Origin: Salinarimonas sp.
GTDB taxonomy: Bacteria > Pseudomonadota > Alphaproteobacteria > Rhizobiales > Beijerinckiaceae
NCBI RefSeq assembly: GCF_040111675.1
Contig: NZ_CP157794.1
Location: forward strand, 62,001-126,000
DNA: 64,000 bases
Direction: 5' to 3'
In this document: positions 16,289 through 23,878 of the stretch, piece by piece
Layout: the number at the start of each line of letters is the position of its first letter
Numbering within the stretch: the first letter of the stretch is position 1
Notes under the pieces: generated by a model
What the model was told of the DNA's origin: nothing
Database searches by the model: none
What the model saw: only the letters and a program-made list of their open reading frames with translations
Translations under genes and position numbers: made by a program

Positions 16289-17830
16289 CTAATGGATCGG
16301 TCGCAGGGCGAAAACGTCGTCGATTTCCGGAAGCGGCGCCAGCGCGATCAACTCGCCGAGCACGCGCTCGGAGGCGAGCTCCCCTTCGATGGCCTCGACC
16401 TCGGCCGAGAGCGGGCGGTCGACGTCGTAGAAGGCGGCGTGGCTGCGCACGAGGTCGTAGACGAAGCCGGCGACGCCCTTGGGACGGTCGCCGAGGATAT
16501 CCATCGCCTGCGCGGCGAGAAGCCCCTCCAGCGCGGCCATGCGGCGCAGGGCGCGCACCTGCCGGTCGACGCGCTCGTTGACCAGCGGCAGGAAGGCCGC
16601 CTCGTCCTCGAGCCCGCCCGCGACGACGAGGGGCTGCGGCGAGACCGGGTTCGACATCGAGAGGATGCGCGTGAACAATTCGCCCGCGAGCTTGATCACC
16701 GGGCCGAAGCCGGTGGCGATGGCGCCGTGCGGCACGAGGTTCACCGGCAGCTCGCGGCGCACGCCGTTGCCGAGGAGCACGCAGCGGTTGAAGGAATTGC
16801 GCGCGAGATGGGTCAGCGCCAGCTGCAGCGTCTCCATGAACACGGTCACGTCGAGGGGCAGCGAGCCGCCGGAGGTGAGCACCTCCCCGTCGATGACGAC
16901 GGGATTGTCGTCGGTTCGGCCGGTGGCTGCGAGCACGGTATTGGCGCAGACGAGCAGGCTCTGGAACAGCGTGCCGAAGACCTGCGCCATCATGCGCAAG
17001 GAGAGCGGGTCCTGCACGTGGGTGGCGTTCGGCCAGTCCCAGCCGCGGGCGTTCTCGTAGAGCCAGGCGCCGATCGTCGCCTCGCGCTCGGTGCCGACAT
17101 GGGCGACGGCCTTCCAGGGCGAACGCGAGGCGCCGAGCGCGCCGGCGGTGGCGAGGCTCGTGGCGAGGAGGACGCGCAGCGCGTGCGCCGCCGCGCGGGT
17201 CGCCTCCGCCGCGGCGGCGTGGCCGATGGCGTTGACCGAGATCGAGGCGAGCGAATCGCGCGGGCGCAGGCGGATGGGCGCGAGCCCCGCCTCCTCCAGC
17301 GCGATGGAGGCGGGCAGCCGGCGCTCCTTGTAGATCGCCTCGCCCACGCCCGTGAGCATGGCGCCGATCTGGCCCATGAGGCCGATATCGGCGCAGCCGA
17401 TCGATCCCGTGCGGCGCACGACCGGGATCACGTCGCGCTCGAGCAGCGCGATATAGGCGGCGACGAGCTCGGTCGAGCAGCCGACGCGGCCCGTCAGCGC
17501 CGTGTTGATGCGGATGGTGATGGCGTTGCGCACGGTCGAGAGCGGAAAGGGCGCGCCGGTGCCGAAATGGTGGGCGCGCACCAGGCCGGCGTTGAAGGCG
17601 TCGAGCTCGTCCTCCGACCAGCTCACGTCCTTCATGGCGCCGACCCCCGTCGTCGCGCCGTAGACCGGGACGCCCGCGGCCATGGCGTCGTCCACCGCCG
17701 CCCGCGCGCGCCGCACCCGCGCGAGCGCGTCCTCGTCCGCCCGCGGCACGGCGAGGCCGGCGCCGACGCGCACCAGCGTGTCGAAGGAGAGCGGGCTACC
17801 GGAGAGCGTGACGATCTGGCGGGGGGACAT
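16289..17830 (-). CDS. MIO-less histidine-ammonia-lyase homologue, candidate ergothionase
   Basis: Predicted 513 residues, full length for the aromatic amino-acid lyase (HAL/PAL) family. The catalytic Tyr57 is present in VYGATTGVG. The Ala-Ser-Gly triad that cyclises into the MIO electrophile in ammonia lyases (GSxGASGDL) is replaced: here GSIGCADIG, residues 142-150, with Cys146-Ala147-Asp148. An enzyme without MIO is not expected to deaminate histidine. It could eliminate trimethylamine, a much better leaving group, from ergothioneine to give thiourocanate. All following genes fit that route. The ATG at 17830 has no strong ribosome site. A 7-bp-arm hairpin lies 40-60 bp upstream. Related histidine betaines (hercynine, methylated ergothioneine) are alternative substrates. 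Confidence 0.82.
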   Translation of the reverse strand: MSPRQIVTLSGSPLSFDTLVRVGAGLAVPRADEDALARVRRARAAVDDAMAAGVPVYGATTGVGAMKDVSWSEDELDAFNAGLVRAHHFGTGAPFPLSTVRNAITIRINTALTGRVGCSTELVAAYIALLERDVIPVVRRTGSIGCADIGLMGQIGAMLTGVGEAIYKERRLPASIALEEAGLAPIRLRPRDSLASISVNAIGHAAAAEATRAAAHALRVLLATSLATAGALGASRSPWKAVAHVGTEREATIGAWLYENARGWDWPNATHVQDPLSLRMMAQVFGTLFQSLLVCANTVLAATGRTDDNPVVIDGEVLTSGGSLPLDVTVFMETLQLALTHLARNSFNRCVLLGNGVRRELPVNLVPHGAIATGFGPVIKLAGELFTRILSMSNPVSPQPLVVAGGLEDEAAFLPLVNERVDRQVRALRRMAALEGLLAAQAMDILGDRPKGVAGFVYDLVRSHAAFYDVDRPLSAEVEAIEGELASERVLGELIALAPLPEIDDVFALRPIH

Positions 17831-17870
17831 CGGGCTCTGGGCTCGGGCTGGTGACGGATCGTCCCGCCAA

Positions 17871-17888
17871 CCCGGGACGCTTCCCGGG
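17871..17888. other. Short hairpin upstream of candidate ergothionase gene
   Basis: CCCGGGA and TCCCGGG are separated by four bases, in the 116-bp gap between the unknown duplicated-domain gene and the lyase gene. It could be the end of the upstream unit or an mRNA structure. There is no T-tract and I see no clear promoter after it. Confidence 0.3.
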
Positions 17889-17946
17889 GCCGGACATCAC
17901 CACGCGAAAGGCTCCGCCGCAAGAGCGTTCGGCGTCCGATCGCGCC

Positions 17947-18750
17947 TCAGGCGCCTCGGGCGCGCCGGACGAGGTCGCGGGCCGTCATGCCGACGCGCCC
18001 GCCGAGCGCCGCCGCATGGGCGTTGACGGCCGAGACGATCCCGTCCTCCAGCGTCGAGCGCGCGTCCCCGATACGCGCGGAGGCCGCCGAGACCGTCGCC
18101 GCCGCGATCCCGCGGCCCTCGAGCGCGGGCAGGCGGGTGATTCCGACGCCGCCGCCGGCGTCGTTGAACAGCGCGAGCGCGGCGTCGGCCTTGAGGGCGT
18201 TCCGCGGATCGCCGCCGAAGAGCGCGCCGTGCGAGCCCGTGACGACGATCGCGCCGGAATCCTCTCGCGTCACCAGGGCGGCGCTGTCGACGAGGACGAC
18301 GGGTCGCGCGCCGCCGGGGAGCGTGCGGCGGGTCTCCGCCAGCGCGGCGTACGGTCCCACCGGGGGCGGCGCCCCCGCGAGGCGCGACGCGGCCTCGGCG
18401 CAGGCCATCTCCGGCGCGACGCCGAGCGCGGCGGCGCGTGCGTTGACGTGCGAGATCGCGCCGCGGGCCAGCATGTCGGCCGCATCGCCGATGTCGGCGG
18501 AGGCGGCCGCCACCGTCGCCGCCGCCATCCCGGCGTCGTCGAGCCAGGCGAGGCCGCCGATGCCGGCGTCGTCCTTCCCCACGCCCGCATCGTTGAAGAT
18601 CGCCGCGCGCACCCCGTCGCGCCGGGCGACGTAGGCGGCGTAGACGCCCCCGTGCGAGCCCGTCACCACCACCGCGCCCGCCGCGCCCTCGGGCAGGCGG
18701 GTGATCGTGTCGGCCAGGATCGGCCCGCGGGTGGCGGCCTCAGGCGACAC
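17947..18750 (-). CDS. Uncharacterised protein made of two copies of one domain
   Basis: Predicted 267 residues; I do not recognise a named family. Residues about 24-117 and 165-258 are clearly two copies of the same unit. Each begins GA(V/I)VVTGSHG, continues with a FNDAG motif about 22 residues later, then AAATV.AAS(A).IGDA and (S.)VNA.AAALG. The conserved glycines, Ser-His-Gly and Asn-Asp-Ala-Gly patches suggest a small alpha/beta ligand-binding or catalytic domain. There is no signal peptide or membrane segment, so it should be cytoplasmic. It overlaps the 3' end of the TPP-enzyme gene by 11 bp, so it is co-transcribed with that enzyme and with the TRAP transporter genes. Function unknown. 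Confidence 0.75.
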   Translation of the reverse strand: MSPEAATRGPILADTITRLPEGAAGAVVVTGSHGGVYAAYVARRDGVRAAIFNDAGVGKDDAGIGGLAWLDDAGMAAATVAAASADIGDAADMLARGAISHVNARAAALGVAPEMACAEAASRLAGAPPPVGPYAALAETRRTLPGGARPVVLVDSAALVTREDSGAIVVTGSHGALFGGDPRNALKADAALALFNDAGGGVGITRLPALEGRGIAAATVSAASARIGDARSTLEDGIVSAVNAHAAALGGRVGMTARDLVRRARGA

Positions 18751-20461
18751 GGTCGCCCTTCTTCACCTGGACCGCGCGGCTGTCCGCGGCGGGGAGCATC
18801 TTCGCGGGATCGCGGGTGACGACGAGGTCGATGACGAACGGCCCGTCGCGGTGCGCGAGCGCCTGCTTCAGCGCGGGGGCGAGAGCGTCCGGCGTCTCGA
18901 CCCGCACGCCCGCGCAGCCCATCGCCTCGGCGACGCGGGCGTAGCTCGTCTCGGCGAGGTCGGAGGACTGGTAGGCGCCCTCGCCGTACATCAGGTGCTG
19001 GAGCGCCTTGACGTAGCCCGAGGCGGCGTTGTTGACGACGATGATCCCCACCGCGAGCCCCATCCGCCGGGCGGTCTCGAGCTCGCCGAGCACCATGTTG
19101 AAGCCGCCGTCGCCGGTGATGGCGAGCACCGGGCGCTCCGGCGCGGCGAGCTTCGCGCCCATGGCGCCGGGCAGGCCGTAGCCGATGGAGGCGAAGCCGC
19201 GATCGGGCAGGAAGCCGCGGCCGGCGCGCTTCTGGTCGAACAGCAGCCCGCCCCAATGCGCCGCGAAGCCGCCGTCGGCGACGAGGACGGCGTCCGCGGG
19301 CAGGAGGCGGGTGAGCTCGCCCATCAGGCGTCCCATGGCGACCGGGACCTCCTCGCTCTCCAGCCGCTCGCGGGCGCTCTCGCGCCAGGCGGCCATGCGC
19401 GAGACGACCCCGTCGCACCAGGCGCCGCGTCCCGTCGGCGGGGACCGGCCCGCCATGGCGTCGTTGAGCGCGTTGACGCCCGCCTTGGCGTCGCCCCAGA
19501 GCGCCACCGCGGCGGGATAGGTGCGGTCGATCTCCTCGGCCACGATGTCGAGATGGATCAGGGTCTTGCCGGGCGGGGGCACGGTGTAGCGCTTGGTGGC
19601 GATCTCGCCGAGCTTGCAGCCCACAGCGAGGATGACGTCCGCCTCCGCGATCAGGCCGTTGGCGATGCGGTCGTAGCGGCCGAACAGGCCCGCCGAGAGG
19701 GGCGAGGCGCAGGAGATCGCGCCCTTGCCGGACATGGTGTGCGCGACGGGAATCGAGAAGCGCTCGGCAAAGGCCTGCAGCGCCTCGGCGGCGCGGGAGA
19801 TGTGCACGCCCCCGCCGGCGAGGATCAGCGGGCGCTCGGCGTTCGCCAGCAGCGCCGCCGCCTCGGCCAGCGCGTGCGCGTCCGGGCGGGCGCGCAAGGC
19901 CGGAGCCATCTGGTAGCGGGTATTGGCCGTGAGGCTCTCGGGATCGACGGCGAGCGTGTCGTGGCAGACGTCCTCGGGCACGATCAGGGCGACCGGCCCC
20001 GGCCGGCCCGTGGTCGCGACCGCGAAGGCGCGGCGCACGAGCTCGGGCAGGCGCGCCGTCACATCGACGCGGATCAGCTCCTTCACCGCCGGCCGCAGGA
20101 TCTCGGCCTGATGCGCCTCCTGCGTCATGTTCTTCCAGGAATGGGCGCGGTGCGTGTCCCCGACGATGGCGACGACCGGCGAGCCGGCGTTGAGCGCCTC
20201 GACGAGCCCGGTGACGAGGTTCGTCGCGCCCGGCCCCAGCGTCGCGTCGACCAGCCCGACGCGGCCCGAGACCTTGGCGTAGGCGTCCGCGGCGAAGGCG
20301 CCGCAGCGCTCGTCGTTGATCAGCGAGTGGGCGAGCCCCAGCCGCCGGCAGGCGTCGTAGAAGGGCAGGAGCTGGAAGCCGCCCATCCCGAAGATCGGCC
20401 CCGCCCCGTGCGCCTGCAGCATCCGCGCGAGCACCTCGCCGCCGGTCATCTCGTTGGTCAT
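18740..20461 (-). CDS. Thiamine-pyrophosphate enzyme, acetolactate-synthase large-subunit-like
   Basis: Predicted 573 residues with the three-domain fold of the AHAS/POX family: an N-terminal TPP domain with the cofactor-activating Glu51 (LINDERCGAF), a central TPP_enzyme_M domain (about 195-330) and a C-terminal TPP-binding domain with ITGDGGFNM (near residue 440). The reaction is decarboxylation or carboligation of a 2-oxo acid, but the substrate cannot be named. It is unlikely to be the biosynthetic acetolactate synthase, because no small subunit or ilvC is nearby and it sits in a TRAP-transporter operon. It is separated from dctM by a 188-bp repeat and overlaps the duplicated-domain gene. 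Confidence 0.83.
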   Translation of the reverse strand: MTNEMTGGEVLARMLQAHGAGPIFGMGGFQLLPFYDACRRLGLAHSLINDERCGAFAADAYAKVSGRVGLVDATLGPGATNLVTGLVEALNAGSPVVAIVGDTHRAHSWKNMTQEAHQAEILRPAVKELIRVDVTARLPELVRRAFAVATTGRPGPVALIVPEDVCHDTLAVDPESLTANTRYQMAPALRARPDAHALAEAAALLANAERPLILAGGGVHISRAAEALQAFAERFSIPVAHTMSGKGAISCASPLSAGLFGRYDRIANGLIAEADVILAVGCKLGEIATKRYTVPPPGKTLIHLDIVAEEIDRTYPAAVALWGDAKAGVNALNDAMAGRSPPTGRGAWCDGVVSRMAAWRESARERLESEEVPVAMGRLMGELTRLLPADAVLVADGGFAAHWGGLLFDQKRAGRGFLPDRGFASIGYGLPGAMGAKLAAPERPVLAITGDGGFNMVLGELETARRMGLAVGIIVVNNAASGYVKALQHLMYGEGAYQSSDLAETSYARVAEAMGCAGVRVETPDALAPALKQALAHRDGPFVIDLVVTRDPAKMLPAADSRAVQVKKGDRVA

Positions 20462-20493
20462 CGCGATGTCCTCATCTCGTGAAGCTCTCCGCT

Positions 20494-20681
20494 GTCATTC
20501 CCGGCCGGAATGAGCGAAGCGAATGGAGGGGAAGGGAACCCAGCACCACTCGTCGCGCCGGAGGCGCTCCTTTTCGGCGGCGACCAGCCGCCTGGTCGGC
20601 GGCAATCGAGCGCCTTCGGCGCGAATTCTTGCGCTGGGTCCCCTTCCCCTGCGCCGCTGCGCGGCTCCGGCCGGGGATGAC
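20494..20681. repeat. 188-bp inverted-repeat intergenic element, copy 2
   Basis: Same length, orientation and layout as the element at 8215-8402. The ends are GTCATTCCCGGC and GCCGGGGATGAC; the nested arms are about AGGGGAAGGGAACCCAGC and GCGCTGGGTCCCCTTCCCC. Arm differences keep most of the pairing, which suggests the folded form matters. It lies between the TRAP large-permease gene and the TPP-enzyme gene inside a same-strand cluster. Confidence 0.75.
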
Positions 20682-20701
20682 AGCGTTGGCGTCCCCCCAT
20701 C

Positions 20702-22000
20702 TCACGTCACCCGATACCCGAGCACGCGCGGCAGCCACAGCGCGATCTCGGGGAACACGATCACCAAGGCGAGCGCGACCACCATCGCGCCGACGAGCCA
20801 GAACACCCAGCGGAAGGTGGTCTCCATCGGCACGTTCGCGACCTTGGCGGTGACCATCAGGTTCACCGCCACCGGCGGCGTCACCTGGCCGATGGCGATG
20901 TTGATCGCCATCACCACGCCGAACCAGACCTGCGACCAGCCGAAGGTCTGCATGACGGGGACGAGCAGCGGCAGCGTGATCAGGAAGATGGACACCCCGT
21001 CGAGCACCATGCCCGCGAGAAGCAGCAGCGCCATCACGACGAGGAGCGTGATCCACTCGGAATCCGACAGCGAGATGATCAGGTCCGCCGCGGCGCGGAA
21101 GGCGCCCATGGTCGAGCCCGCCCAGGCGAACAGGCCCGCGAGCGAGATGATCAGCATCAGCACGCCCGAGATCTTCGCCGAATCGACGAAGGTGCGGTAG
21201 ACCTCGGCGACCCCCATGTTGCGGTAGAAGAGAGTGCCGACGATCAGCCCGTAGACCGCGGCGACCACGGCGGTCTCCGTGGGCGTGAACAGGCCCGAGC
21301 GCAGGCCGCCGAGAATGATCACGGGCGCCATCAGCCCCGGCAGCGCCCGGTAGAAGCTCTGCCAGAAGGGCGGGCGCTTGAAGCCCTCGTTCGCGCCGAA
21401 ATCGTGCTTTCGGGAGAGGAGCAGGGTGGGGACCGCGATCGCCGCGCCGACGAGGAGGCCCGGCAGCAGTCCCGCCGCGAACAGCGCGCGCAGGTCGACG
21501 CCCGGCACGAGGATGGCGTAGACGATGAGCGCGATCGAGGGCGGGATCAGGATCGCGGTCGCCGCCGAGGCGGCGATGACGGAGGCGGAGAAGGGCTTGG
21601 GGTAGCCCGCCTTCATCATCGAGGGCAGCATCACGGTCGCGACCGCCGCCGCGTCGGCGACGCCGGAGCCGGACATGCCGCCCATGATCAGGCAGACCAG
21701 GATCGCGACGAGCGCGAGCCCGCCCCGCCGCGGCCCGACGATCGCCTGCGCGAAGGTCACGAGCCGGCTCGCGACGCCGGAGCGCTCGAACACCATGCCG
21801 GTGAGGATGAAGAGCGGGATCGCGATCAGCGGGTACTTGGCGATGGCGTTGTAGGTGTTGGTGCCGACCATCGCCAGCGCCGTGAGGTCGAGCCCGATGA
21901 CGATGCCGATCGCCCCGGCGATGCCGAGCGCCACCGCGATCGGCGTGCCGATGACGAGGAGGGCCGCGAAGGCGAGGAGCAGGATCAGGTTCGGATCCAT
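20702..22000 (-). CDS. TRAP transporter large permease (DctM family)
   Basis: Predicted 432 residues, very hydrophobic, with about 12 membrane segments and the DctM signatures GGMSGSGVADAAAV and IGQVTPPVAVNL. It is the ion-coupled transport subunit of a tripartite ATP-independent periplasmic importer for carboxylates or related acids. The start ATG at 22000 overlaps the TGA of the small permease gene by one base. The binding protein gene lies just upstream. The substrate presumably feeds the TPP-dependent enzymes encoded on both sides, but cannot be identified from the permease. Confidence 0.9.
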   Translation of the reverse strand: MDPNLILLLAFAALLVIGTPIAVALGIAGAIGIVIGLDLTALAMVGTNTYNAIAKYPLIAIPLFILTGMVFERSGVASRLVTFAQAIVGPRRGGLALVAILVCLIMGGMSGSGVADAAAVATVMLPSMMKAGYPKPFSASVIAASAATAILIPPSIALIVYAILVPGVDLRALFAAGLLPGLLVGAAIAVPTLLLSRKHDFGANEGFKRPPFWQSFYRALPGLMAPVIILGGLRSGLFTPTETAVVAAVYGLIVGTLFYRNMGVAEVYRTFVDSAKISGVLMLIISLAGLFAWAGSTMGAFRAAADLIISLSDSEWITLLVVMALLLLAGMVLDGVSIFLITLPLLVPVMQTFGWSQVWFGVVMAINIAIGQVTPPVAVNLMVTAKVANVPMETTFRWVFWLVGAMVVALALVIVFPEIALWLPRVLGYRVT

Positions 22001-22554
22001 CAGCGCGCCCGCCCGCGGAAGACCGCGATCCCGCGCCCGATCACCCGGCCGATGATCACGAGGGAGAGCAGCGGCAGCCATACCGTGTAGATCCAGGCCG
22101 GGTAGCCGAGACCCGGCGACGTCTCCTCCCAGTACCATTCGTCGAAGGTCACCTGGCCGCCGTAATAGACGACGAGGGCGAACATCGCGGTCGTCGCGAG
22201 GAGCGTCACGGCTTCCGCCGCGATCCGCCCGCGGCGGCCCATGCGCTCGAGGAAGAAGGTGATGCGGATGTGCTCGTTCGTGGCGAAGGCGGCGGAGGCG
22301 CCCACGAAGGTCATGAACACGAGGAGGAAGACCGAGAACTCCTCGGTGAAGGCGAAGGAGGCGTTGGTGAGGTAGCGAACCACCACGTTGCCGAAGGAGA
22401 TCGCGACGATCAGCGCCATCGCGGCGGCGCCGAGCGCCTCCTCGATCTTCACCGGAACGCGCGCGTGCGGCGCGAGATCCGTGCCGGTCTCCGTGCGGGT
22501 CGCGTCGCGCGGGTCTCGGGCGGGATTTCGAGCGGGATCTCGATCGGTGCTCAT
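22000..22554 (-). CDS. TRAP transporter small permease (DctQ family)
   Basis: Predicted 184 residues with four membrane segments after a charged 35-residue N-terminal extension; the DctQ region includes FLLVFMTFVGASAAF and EHIRITFF. I chose the ATG at 22554 because the region further upstream is a palindromic repeat. The gene ends in a TGATG overlap with dctM, the usual arrangement for coupled expression of the two membrane subunits. Confidence 0.85.
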   Translation of the reverse strand: MSTDRDPARNPARDPRDATRTETGTDLAPHARVPVKIEEALGAAAMALIVAISFGNVVVRYLTNASFAFTEEFSVFLLVFMTFVGASAAFATNEHIRITFFLERMGRRGRIAAEAVTLLATTAMFALVVYYGGQVTFDEWYWEETSPGLGYPAWIYTVWLPLLSLVIIGRVIGRGIAVFRGRAR

Positions 22555-22600
22555 GGTCGGCTCGTATGGGGTCGTATCGCGTTCCGCGCGACCGCTCCGC

Positions 22601-22795
22601 TCCTTCCCTGTAGGGGAAGGTGGCTCGGCGAAGCCGAGTCGGATGGGGCGCGCGAAGCTCGTTCGGCGAAGCCGAGGACGGGCGCGGCCGCCGGCAGCCG
22701 TGGATTTCCGCTTCGCGGAACGCGTCGCTTTCGCTCCGCGCCCCATCCGTCACCGCGCCTGTCGGCGCGGCGCCACCTTCCCCTACAGGGAAGGA
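22601..22795. repeat. 195-bp element with perfect 23-bp terminal inverted repeats
   Basis: Positions 22601-22623 and 22773-22795 are exact reverse complements; each contains CTTCCC(C)T(A)CAGGG-type sequence. A second inner pair, CGGATGGGGCGCG near 22640 and CGCGCCCCATCCG near 22738, is also complementary. It has no coding capacity I would trust. It lies between the TRAP binding-protein and small-permease genes. The structure is that of a small non-autonomous element or a large structured repeat. Confidence 0.75.
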
Positions 22796-22822
22796 GAAGA
22801 ATGGCGCCGCGTCGCTGGCCGA

Positions 22823-23851
22823 TCATCGATTGGCGATCGACTCCTCGGCCGTCTCGACGAGGTCCGCGCCGATCCTCTGCTTCCAGTCCTCGTAGACGGG
22901 ACGCGTGGCGTCGACGAAGGCCTGCCGCTCCTCGTCGGAGAGCCGCACCACGGTGACGCCGAAGCCCTCGATCTCCTCGACGAGGCTCTGGTCGCCCTCG
23001 GTGAGGCCCTTGCGGGCGACCTCGATGCCGTGCGCGCCGGCCTCGAGGGCGGCCTCGCGCACGATCTCCTGGTCCTCGGTCGTGAAGGAATCCCAGACCT
23101 CCTGGTTGACCGCGAAGATCAGCGGGTCGGCGACGTAGTGCCAGAGGGTGACGTTGGCCTGGCCGAGCTCGTGCATCTTCAGCACGGTGTAGATGGTTAG
23201 CGGGTTCTCCTGCCCGTCCACCGCGCCGGTGGTGAGCGCCGGCTGGGCGTCGGCCCAGGACATCTGGGTCGGGTTGGCGCCCAGCGCCGAGAAGATGTCG
23301 TTGAAGATCGGCGAGCCGACGACGCGCATCTTCAGGCCCTCCATGTCCGCGGGCGTGCGGATCGGGCGCTGCGAGTTCGTCACCTCCCGGAAGCCGTTCT
23401 CGGCCCAGGCGAGGGGCACGACGCCGTTCTCCTCGATCAGCTCGAAGATCCGCTCGCCCACGGGCCCTTGCGTCAGCGCGTCGAGCGCCGCGTAGTCGGG
23501 CATCAGGAAGGGCAGGGCGAAGACGTTGAGCTCGGGGATCTGCGGCGACCAGTTGATGGTCGAGCCCACCGCCATGTCGATGATGCCCCGGCGCATGGCC
23601 GTGAACTCGCGGGTCTGCTCGCCCTGGACCAGCTGCGCGCCGGGATAGAGCTTCATGACGATGCGCCCGTCGGTGCGCTCGGCGACGAGATCGGCCCAGC
23701 GCTGGGCCGCGATGCCCCAGGGGAAGGGCGGCGGCACGACGGTGGAGACGCGGTACTCCTCCTTGTAGTCCTGCGCGAGCGCCCCGCCGGCGAGCGGCAG
23801 CACGAGCGCGGCGGCGGCCGCGAGGACCGCCAGGGGCTTGAAGATGCGCAT
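22823..23851 (-). CDS. TRAP transporter periplasmic binding protein (DctP family)
   Basis: Predicted 342 residues with a Sec signal peptide (about 1-26, ending GALA) and a DctP fold. The family-typical central region MKMRVVGSPIFNDI-like segment (LKMRVVGSPIFNDIFSALGANP beginning near residue 170) contains the conserved Arg that pairs with the ligand carboxylate. It would bind an organic acid in the periplasm and deliver it to DctQM. Encoded between the E1-type dehydrogenase genes and the permease genes on the same strand, with a 195-bp palindromic element before dctQ. Confidence 0.9.
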   Translation of the reverse strand: MRIFKPLAVLAAAAALVLPLAGGALAQDYKEEYRVSTVVPPPFPWGIAAQRWADLVAERTDGRIVMKLYPGAQLVQGEQTREFTAMRRGIIDMAVGSTINWSPQIPELNVFALPFLMPDYAALDALTQGPVGERIFELIEENGVVPLAWAENGFREVTNSQRPIRTPADMEGLKMRVVGSPIFNDIFSALGANPTQMSWADAQPALTTGAVDGQENPLTIYTVLKMHELGQANVTLWHYVADPLIFAVNQEVWDSFTTEDQEIVREAALEAGAHGIEVARKGLTEGDQSLVEEIEGFGVTVVRLSDEERQAFVDATRPVYEDWKQRIGADLVETAEESIANR

Positions 23852-23878
23852 GAGTTCGTTCCTCCCTGTCTCGTTTCC

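Noticed and set aside
6507..17830. Ordinary histidine utilisation (hut) operon
   Set aside because: The HAL homologue lacks the MIO triad, the urocanase homologue lacks its Cys, and hutI, hutG, hutF and hutC are missing, while hydantoin-type enzymes and a DUF917 gene are present.
18740..20461. Biosynthetic acetolactate synthase (ilvB)
   Set aside because: No regulatory small subunit or ilvC is adjacent, and the gene is in a transporter operon beside an unknown protein.
20494..20681. CRISPR-like repeats in the palindromic elements
   Set aside because: There are only two distant copies, no regular spacers and no cas genes; the structure is a long inverted repeat.
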